DNA from: RGIG8306 sp964426655
Lineage (GTDB): Bacteria > Bacillota > Clostridia > Lachnospirales > Lachnospiraceae
Direction of reading: 5' to 3'
Length of the DNA stretch: 64,000 nucleotides
NCBI GenBank assembly: GCA_964426655.1
Contig: CAYRQT010000003.1
Span: forward strand, 60,461-124,460
The notes under the pieces were generated by a model. That model did not search any database, was not told where the DNA came from, and saw only the letters and a program-made list of their open reading frames with translations. The position numbers and the translations under genes were made by a program. The stretch's first letter is position 1; the number at the start of each line of letters is the position of its first letter. Shown one piece after another: positions 62,735-64,000 of this stretch.

Positions 62735-63658
62735 TTATTCCCCGTAATTAATGGCCAGTTTGCAGAAAAAATCTTCCAGCACAGTACGGCTGTCCACAGA
62801 CTGATATACCCGGATTTCCCGATTTTTTTCTGTTGGAATATAGCCCATGTTTTCATCAATAAATGGAGCTTTTATCATGACATAATTGTCCTGCCGCTCT
62901 GTTTCCTGAAGCAAAGGGGCCAGAGAGGCCTGGTCTCCCAGCCCCCACACCTCTCCATGAGGCCAGAACGGGATGAAAGCCAGTTGGTCGTTTAGTTCGA
63001 CCATTTGCCGAAACAGATATTCTCCCAGTGGACCGCATTTCATGACTTTATACTGCAGCTCAGCCAAAGTTACGGAAAACTGTTTATAAATATTGATTGG
63101 CATCTGCCATACCGGCATCTGTGAAGAAAACAGCACATTAGCCGCATGAATATCCTGCATCAGGTTAAACTCCATGCCCCCTGCAGGATAGGCACCACCG
63201 CCTACCCAAATGGCCGTCATCCTCTGGCAGATTGCAGGCTCCATCAAAATGGCGCTGGCCAGATCCGTTAAGGAGCCCTGGCATGCAATGTATAATGGCC
63301 TTTCATCTGCCTTCATGGCTTCTTCAATAATATATCTTGCCCCCTCGCTATCAATGGGCGTTGCTGTATCCAGCAGAGCTTCTTCCGCTCCCAGATGGCA
63401 GGTATACTGCTCCCTTACGCCCATCAGATCCAGCATTTTCCACACTTCTTTCTGGCTTTCAAAGGCAGTGGTCTTATCGGGATAGCGCATATTTTTCCCA
63501 TGGTTGTCAAAATGCCCTGCCACAATGCCTGTCACCACAAACTTCTGGGTCATCAGATGATGTGCCAATGCGAATTGATCATCCGCTTCATTTTTGCAAT
63601 CTGTGTATACTATTACTCTCACTTGTTTTTCCTTAGGAACACTAAATTGAAATTTCAT
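62735..63658 (-). CDS. Nucleoside hydrolase-like protein
   Basis: 307 residues from the ATG at 63658 (GGAG 7 nt upstream). Inosine-uridine nucleoside N-ribohydrolase fold, but the calcium-binding N-terminal motif reads YTDCKNEADDQFAL instead of the usual DTDxGxDDA; the second Asp of the motif is replaced by Lys (DxN rather than DxD). GVEF-type catalytic loops are also changed. It may hydrolyse a related N- or O-riboside or arabinoside rather than a standard nucleoside. First gene of the operon with the hydrolase, GH42 and GH43; a perfect palindrome lies upstream. Confidence 0.78.
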   Translation of the reverse strand: MKFQFSVPKEKQVRVIVYTDCKNEADDQFALAHHLMTQKFVVTGIVAGHFDNHGKNMRYPDKTTAFESQKEVWKMLDLMGVREQYTCHLGAEEALLDTATPIDSEGARYIIEEAMKADERPLYIACQGSLTDLASAILMEPAICQRMTAIWVGGGAYPAGGMEFNLMQDIHAANVLFSSQMPVWQMPINIYKQFSVTLAELQYKVMKCGPLGEYLFRQMVELNDQLAFIPFWPHGEVWGLGDQASLAPLLQETERQDNYVMIKAPFIDENMGYIPTEKNREIRVYQSVDSRTVLEDFFCKLAINYGE

Positions 63659-63797
63659 GCTTTTTCTCCATATTTCTTTTTTATTTTTCCTCATCAACGA
63701 AAATGTATATTCCCGGTTTTGAGGCACTGTTCATCTCTTCCCGGTATAATCGCTATTTCCTGTCCCTTCATAAAGGGGGTAACTGACAGTACTTTAC

Positions 63798-63812
63798 AGG
63801 AAACGGTTTCCT
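63798..63812. promoter_or_regulatory. LacI-type operator upstream of the nucleoside hydrolase operon
   Basis: AGGAAACGGTTTCCT is a perfect 15-bp palindrome centred on a G, the layout of many LacI-family operators, about 140 bp before the operon start. The rest of 63659-63945 is AT-rich and shows no gene. The core promoter is not clear. Confidence 0.6.
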
Positions 63813-63903
63813 TTTATCTTTTGATTTTTATATTTAACTTTCCATACGGATGGCATATTTTTTTGCTTTTTGTCCCCTTTCAGAGTCTAAAAGGTATTTT
63901 ATA

Positions 63904-63931
63904 GAAAAAGCCGACCGATTGCTCGGTCGGC
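63904..63931 (-). terminator. Terminator of the gene at the right edge
   Basis: Stem GCCGACCGA / TCGGTCGGC with a 4-nt loop and TTTTT on the minus strand, 15 bp after the stop at 63946. Confidence 0.85.
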
Positions 63932-63945
63932 TCCTCCCAAAGGGG

Positions 63946-64000
63946 TTACTGCTCAGCTAACCAGGCATCCAGCTGTGTCTGCTTGGCTTCCATTACCTTT
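63946..64000 (-). CDS. C-terminal end of a gene entering from the right, solute-binding-protein-like
   Basis: The minus strand reads ...VMEAKQTQLDAWLAEQ then TAA at 63946-63948, followed by a terminator. Only 17 residues are inside. Such a charged C-terminal helix is common in sugar ABC transporter binding proteins, which would fit the region, but this is weak evidence. Confidence 0.4.
   Translation of the reverse strand, partial: KVMEAKQTQLDAWLAEQ

Overview
The window reads as a draft contig from a low-to-middle GC Firmicute of class Clostridia, most likely a gut carbohydrate fermenter of the Lachnospiraceae/Oscillospiraceae kind. The signs are strong GGAGG ribosome-binding sites, sigma-A promoters of the TTGACA-17-TATAAT type, a perfect CIRCE heat-shock operator, an L10 leader with a poly-U attenuator, a CdaA/CdaR pair, a YolD-linked Y-family polymerase, and many intracellular glycoside hydrolases with a GPH-type transporter. 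No rRNA, tRNA or CRISPR array was seen. Four runs of N (5710-5719, 19206-19215, 30599-30633, 39458-39467) are scaffold gaps, and three of them interrupt real genes.

Layout. 1-6.9 kb: Rrf2 regulator plus flavin reductase, a nicotinate phosphoribosyltransferase-amylomaltase-acyltransferase operon, and an alanine/sodium symporter. 7-10.5 kb: transcription/translation operons on the minus strand (rpmG-secE-nusG-rplK-rplA, then rplJ-rplL) with two copies of an L1-type leader element and an attenuated L10 leader. 10.6-17.8 kb: clpB under CIRCE, a PH-domain protein, a metal-efflux module (ArsR sensor, P-type ATPase, separate metal-binding protein) and an aminotransferase. 17.9-19.4 kb: a decayed IS3-family element and a probable 6S RNA gene. 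19.4-22.5 kb: clpX and an HtrA protease.

22.7-42.3 kb: a long minus-strand block for cell-envelope polysaccharide. In transcription order it runs two membrane proteins, CdaA-CdaR (c-di-AMP synthesis and its regulator), an HPr protein, a Wzy-like polymerase, a four-gene module (HAD phosphatase, nucleotidyltransferase, LicD, and a fused nucleotidyltransferase/PLP enzyme), glycosyltransferases, a flippase, RfbC, an ABC exporter (ATPase broken by an amber codon), an initiating sugar-phosphate transferase and an LCP ligase. This suggests a wall-linked glycan decorated with a phospho-amino-alcohol type group and genetically tied to c-di-AMP control. 42.4-45.3 kb: a polymerase-YolD-aldolase operon.

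45.4-64 kb: a carbohydrate-use region with GH2 beta-galactosidase and transporter under a divergent AraC regulator, esterase, nitroreductase, GH32 fructosidase, a degenerate exonuclease-like protein, GH31, and an operon nucleoside hydrolase - alpha/beta hydrolase - GH42 - GH43. Two of the last four genes are interrupted (a G9 frameshift and an in-frame TGA). Whether these interruptions are real or assembly errors is the main uncertainty of the window.
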